The position numbers and the translations under genes were made by a program. A stretch of DNA of 53,055 nucleotides from Acidobacteriaceae bacterium (GTDB taxonomy: Bacteria > Acidobacteriota > Terriglobia > Terriglobales > Acidobacteriaceae), in the NCBI GenBank assembly GCA_030037545.1, contig JASHRF010000065.1:1-53055 (forward strand), in the 5' to 3' direction. Every line of letters starts with the position of its first letter. Position 1 is the stretch's first letter. Below the pieces are notes generated by a model. It was not told the DNA's origin, made no database searches, and was given only the letters and a program-made list of their open reading frames with translations. Positions 51,155 through 53,055 of this stretch are shown here, in pieces.

Positions 51155-52288
51155 ATGCCTACCTTGGCCCATGAAATGCTTCGCGAGATCTACGAACAGC
51201 CGGATGCCCTGGTGCGCACTCTCGACCTTTACCTGGCTGGCGACGGCTTGAAGCCGGAGGTGGCGGCGCGGCTGGCCGATTGGCCGGGACCCACCGGCGA
51301 AATTTTGATTGCTGCCAGCGGCTCCAGCCGGCACAGCGGTCTGTATGGCGAAATTCTGCTCGAAGACCTGTGCGGGCTGGCCGTGGATGTGGAGTACGCG
51401 AGCGAGTACAGTTGCCGCGGCGGCCCCGGCTATATCGATCTGCGCCATCCCAGCGTGCTGGTGCTGTCGCAATCCGGCGAGACCAGCGACACGCTGGCGG
51501 CGCTCCAGGAAGCGCGCCGGCAAAAGCACAGGACGCTGGCCATCACCAATGTTGCTGCCTCGACCATGGCCACCGGGGCCGACCTCTCCATGCCGCTGGG
51601 GGCGGGCCCGGAGAAAGCGATTCCTGCTACCAAGAGCTTTACGTGCCAGCTCGCCGTGCTCTATCTGCTGGCGCTTTATGAGGGCGCGCGGCTGGGCCGG
51701 ATGGATGCTTCAGCCATAGCCGCTCACACTCGGGAACTGCGCGCGCTGCCGGCGCTGCTGGGCGCGGAACTGGACGCATGGCGCGATCAGGCGGCGTCGC
51801 TGGCCCGCCGCTACAGCTCGGCCGCAACGTTTCTGTACCTCGGCCGCGGCATTCACTATGCGATCGCGCGCGAGGGCGCGCTCAAGCTCAAGGAAAGCTC
51901 CTACGTGCACGCGGAAGGCTACCCCGTCGGCGAACTCAAGCACGGGCCCAACGCGCTGGTGAGCGAGCGTGTGCCGCTGGTGGTGCTGGCCACCGTGGAC
52001 CGCGAGCTCGAAGCATCGGTTATGCGTTACGAAAAGACCATCCACCTTCTTCGCGAGATGAAGGCCCAAGGCGCGCGGGTCATCGGCGTCGCGAATCAAG
52101 ATGACGAGGAAGTTGCTGCGCTGGTCGCCGATTGCATTCCCATCCCCGCTGCCAGCGAGTATCTTTTGCCCCTTCTCGAAGTGGTTCCGCTGCAATTGTT
52201 CGCGTACTTCATGGCCCTGGAGCACGGAGTTGACGTGGACCGCCCGCGCAACCTGTCCAAGGCCGTGGTGGAAGACCAGCTCACCTGA
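51155..52288 (+). CDS. SIS-domain sugar-phosphate isomerase/deaminase (GlmS C-domain-like)
   Basis: A 377-residue protein with two SIS domains and no glutaminase domain. The first carries LIAASGSSRHSGLYGEI and VLVLSQSGETSDT, the phosphate-binding loops. The second has FLYLGRGIHYAIAREGALKLK and the GELKHGPNALV catalytic-region motif. The end PRNLSKAVVEDQLT is the typical GlmS-type terminus. Without the N-terminal amidotransferase it may act as a glucosamine-6-phosphate deaminase (NagB-II/AgaS-like) or an ammonia-dependent isomerase. It is divergent from the SLOG-patatin operon and abuts the nikR remnant. Confidence 0.85.
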   Translation: MPTLAHEMLREIYEQPDALVRTLDLYLAGDGLKPEVAARLADWPGPTGEILIAASGSSRHSGLYGEILLEDLCGLAVDVEYASEYSCRGGPGYIDLRHPSVLVLSQSGETSDTLAALQEARRQKHRTLAITNVAASTMATGADLSMPLGAGPEKAIPATKSFTCQLAVLYLLALYEGARLGRMDASAIAAHTRELRALPALLGAELDAWRDQAASLARRYSSAATFLYLGRGIHYAIAREGALKLKESSYVHAEGYPVGELKHGPNALVSERVPLVVLATVDRELEASVMRYEKTIHLLREMKAQGARVIGVANQDDEEVAALVADCIPIPAASEYLLPLLEVVPLQLFAYFMALEHGVDVDRPRNLSKAVVEDQLT

Positions 52289-52637
52289 CCCCAAGATGGA
52301 TGCGCTCAGGACAGACGCATGGATGGGCCATGAATGGTTGTTTCTGCTCCGTTGCTCGCGCTCATCGGAGGCGCGGTCAGTGACGGTGGTCGTGAGTATG
52401 CCTGTGCCCGGCTTCGGCTTAGCCGGCAATGTCGTGCGTGCGGACGTCCTCACCAGGCGGCCATGCTGTACGCCCTTGAGGCCAATGAGCAGATCGGCAA
52501 AGCGCTCCACGCGCTCCGATTGGCCGTAGACCATGAGCACTTCAAGGCAGGAGCCTCGATCGAGATGCGCGTGGCTGGTTGAAACCACCAGGTCGTGGTG
52601 CCGGTGTCGTGTCTCGGTGAGCTTTTCGGTGATGCCC

Positions 52638-52771
52638 TAACAGCCTGTGGTAAAAGTCGAGTTTTGAAAGGGCACGGCTTCAGCCGTGCCGTAGGTGGTC
52701 TCAAATCAATGCGGCTTTAGCCGCTGAGGAATGGTTTTTCTCGAATTTTTGACTTTCGCCACAGGCTGCTA
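52638..52771. mobile_element. 134-bp MITE-like element inserted in nikR
   Basis: Terminal inverted repeats of 21 bp, TAACAGCCTGTGGTAAAAGT+C (52638-52658) and the complement at 52751-52771, agree at 18 of 21 positions. Both ends carry TA, as expected for the TA target duplication of IS630/Tc1-type transposition. Inside are two hairpins: GGCACGGCT-TC-AGCCGTGCC (52671-52690) and GCGGCT-TT-AGCCGC (52711-52724). It has no coding capacity, so it is probably mobilised in trans. Confidence 0.82.
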
Positions 52772-52777
52772 AGCGTG

Positions 52778-52883
52778 GTGGTCGTAAATCAGCGTAACGG
52801 TGCCGGCCACGGTATATGACAACCTGTCATACCTCGCCGCCTACGTTAGTGGTCGTAAATCAGCGTAACGGTGCCGGCCACGG
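52778..52883. repeat. 35-bp direct repeat flanking a 36-bp insert within nikR
   Basis: Identical 35-mers at 52778-52812 and 52849-52883 encode the end of the N-terminal half (GTVTLIYDH). The 36 bp between them (52813-52848) contain the perfect inverted repeat TATGACA-ACC-TGTCATA and supply a stop codon. The 71-bp increase also shifts the frame. Confidence 0.9.
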
Positions 52884-53055
52884 CGGCGTCGGGCGCGGCG
52901 GTGCGCTCCTGAACTAGGCGGTCGCAGATCAGGTCGTGAAAGGCCTCGGAGCGGTTGGTGTGCCCGCGGCTGTGAATAAAGCGGTCGAAGCGTTTCGGAA
53001 GCGCGGAATCGAGAGCGATGCCGATTCTGCTCAAGCTACCCATAGATGCTCACAG

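Larger units (their letters stand above)
52427..53043 (-). pseudogene. nikR: nikR, disrupted nickel-responsive regulator
   Basis: The N-terminal ribbon-helix-helix half reads from ATG 53043 (MGSLSRIGIALDSALPKRFD ... HTNRSEAFHDLICDRLV) to VTLIYDH, then stops. The C-terminal half reappears at 52635-52427 with TEKLTETRHRHHDLVV, the metal-site STSHAHLDRGSCLE (two His and one Cys) and RVERFADLLIGLKGVQHGRLV. Between them are a 71-bp duplication/insertion carrying a stop codon and a 134-bp transposon-like element. Even with both removed an in-frame TAG remains at the junction, and the original stop is lost: the frame runs on antisense to the SIS gene. Function is presumably lost. Confidence 0.85.

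Noticed and set aside
51710..52588. 292-residue minus-strand protein
   Set aside because: Only its first 54 residues are real (C-terminal half of broken nikR); the remainder is antisense to the SIS-domain gene.

Overview
The window reads as a high-GC, gene-dense chromosome segment of an acidobacterium, most likely class Terriglobia/Acidobacteriia. This is an inference from content: a subtilase ending in SVIWG hexapeptides, a VWFA-type secreted protein, several secreted or Tat-exported glycoside hydrolases, Ig-like repeat proteins and many ATGA-coupled operons. No rRNA, tRNA or CRISPR array was seen.

Layout. 1-119: 5' end of an IS5-type transposase running off the left edge. 354-5824: carbohydrate block on the minus strand (Tat-exported GH5-like hydrolase, glucose-6-phosphate dehydrogenase, GH3 beta-glucosidase). 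6012-11849: a 1945-residue protein joining a receiver-like domain, a CpaE/TadZ-type ATPase, 16 Ig-like repeats, one membrane segment and a TonB C-terminal domain. 12428-14929: membrane HD-GYP/GAF/GGDEF protein. 15199-16989: secreted subtilase. 17190-21324: peptide-type ABC importer operon with only one ATPase. 21766-23519: orphan PstS, a frataxin-like CyaY and a small acidic protein. 23710-27681: TetR-HlyD-ABC ATPase-ABC permease operon laid out like E. coli cecR-ybhG-ybhF-ybhS/R, with a palindromic operator at its head. 27872-32615: a 36-residue basic protein, a VWFA protein, class I fumarase, an outer-membrane barrel, a cytochrome c and a 43-residue protein. 32731-38185: ABC exporter, citramalate synthase, a small hypothetical and class II aldolase. 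38585-42504: a seven-repeat lipoprotein, then groES-groEL under a degenerate CIRCE element and with large hairpins between the two genes. 42623-45843: two small membrane proteins, a zinc-ribbon protein and a glycosyltransferase. 46030-50844: a compact three-gene minus-strand operon of lipoprotein, SLOG/four-helix membrane protein and patatin-like lipase. 51155-52288: a SIS-domain sugar-phosphate protein. 52427-53043: a nikR pseudogene broken by a 71-bp duplication/insertion and a 134-bp MITE-like element.

The two most unusual items are the lipoprotein-SLOG/TM-patatin operon, which has the parts of a nucleotide-signal-gated membrane-attack system but lacks a recognisable signal synthase, and the giant fusion, whose Ig-like repeats are predicted to lie on the cytoplasmic side. 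The groESL control region and the decaying nikR locus are clear at the nucleotide level.
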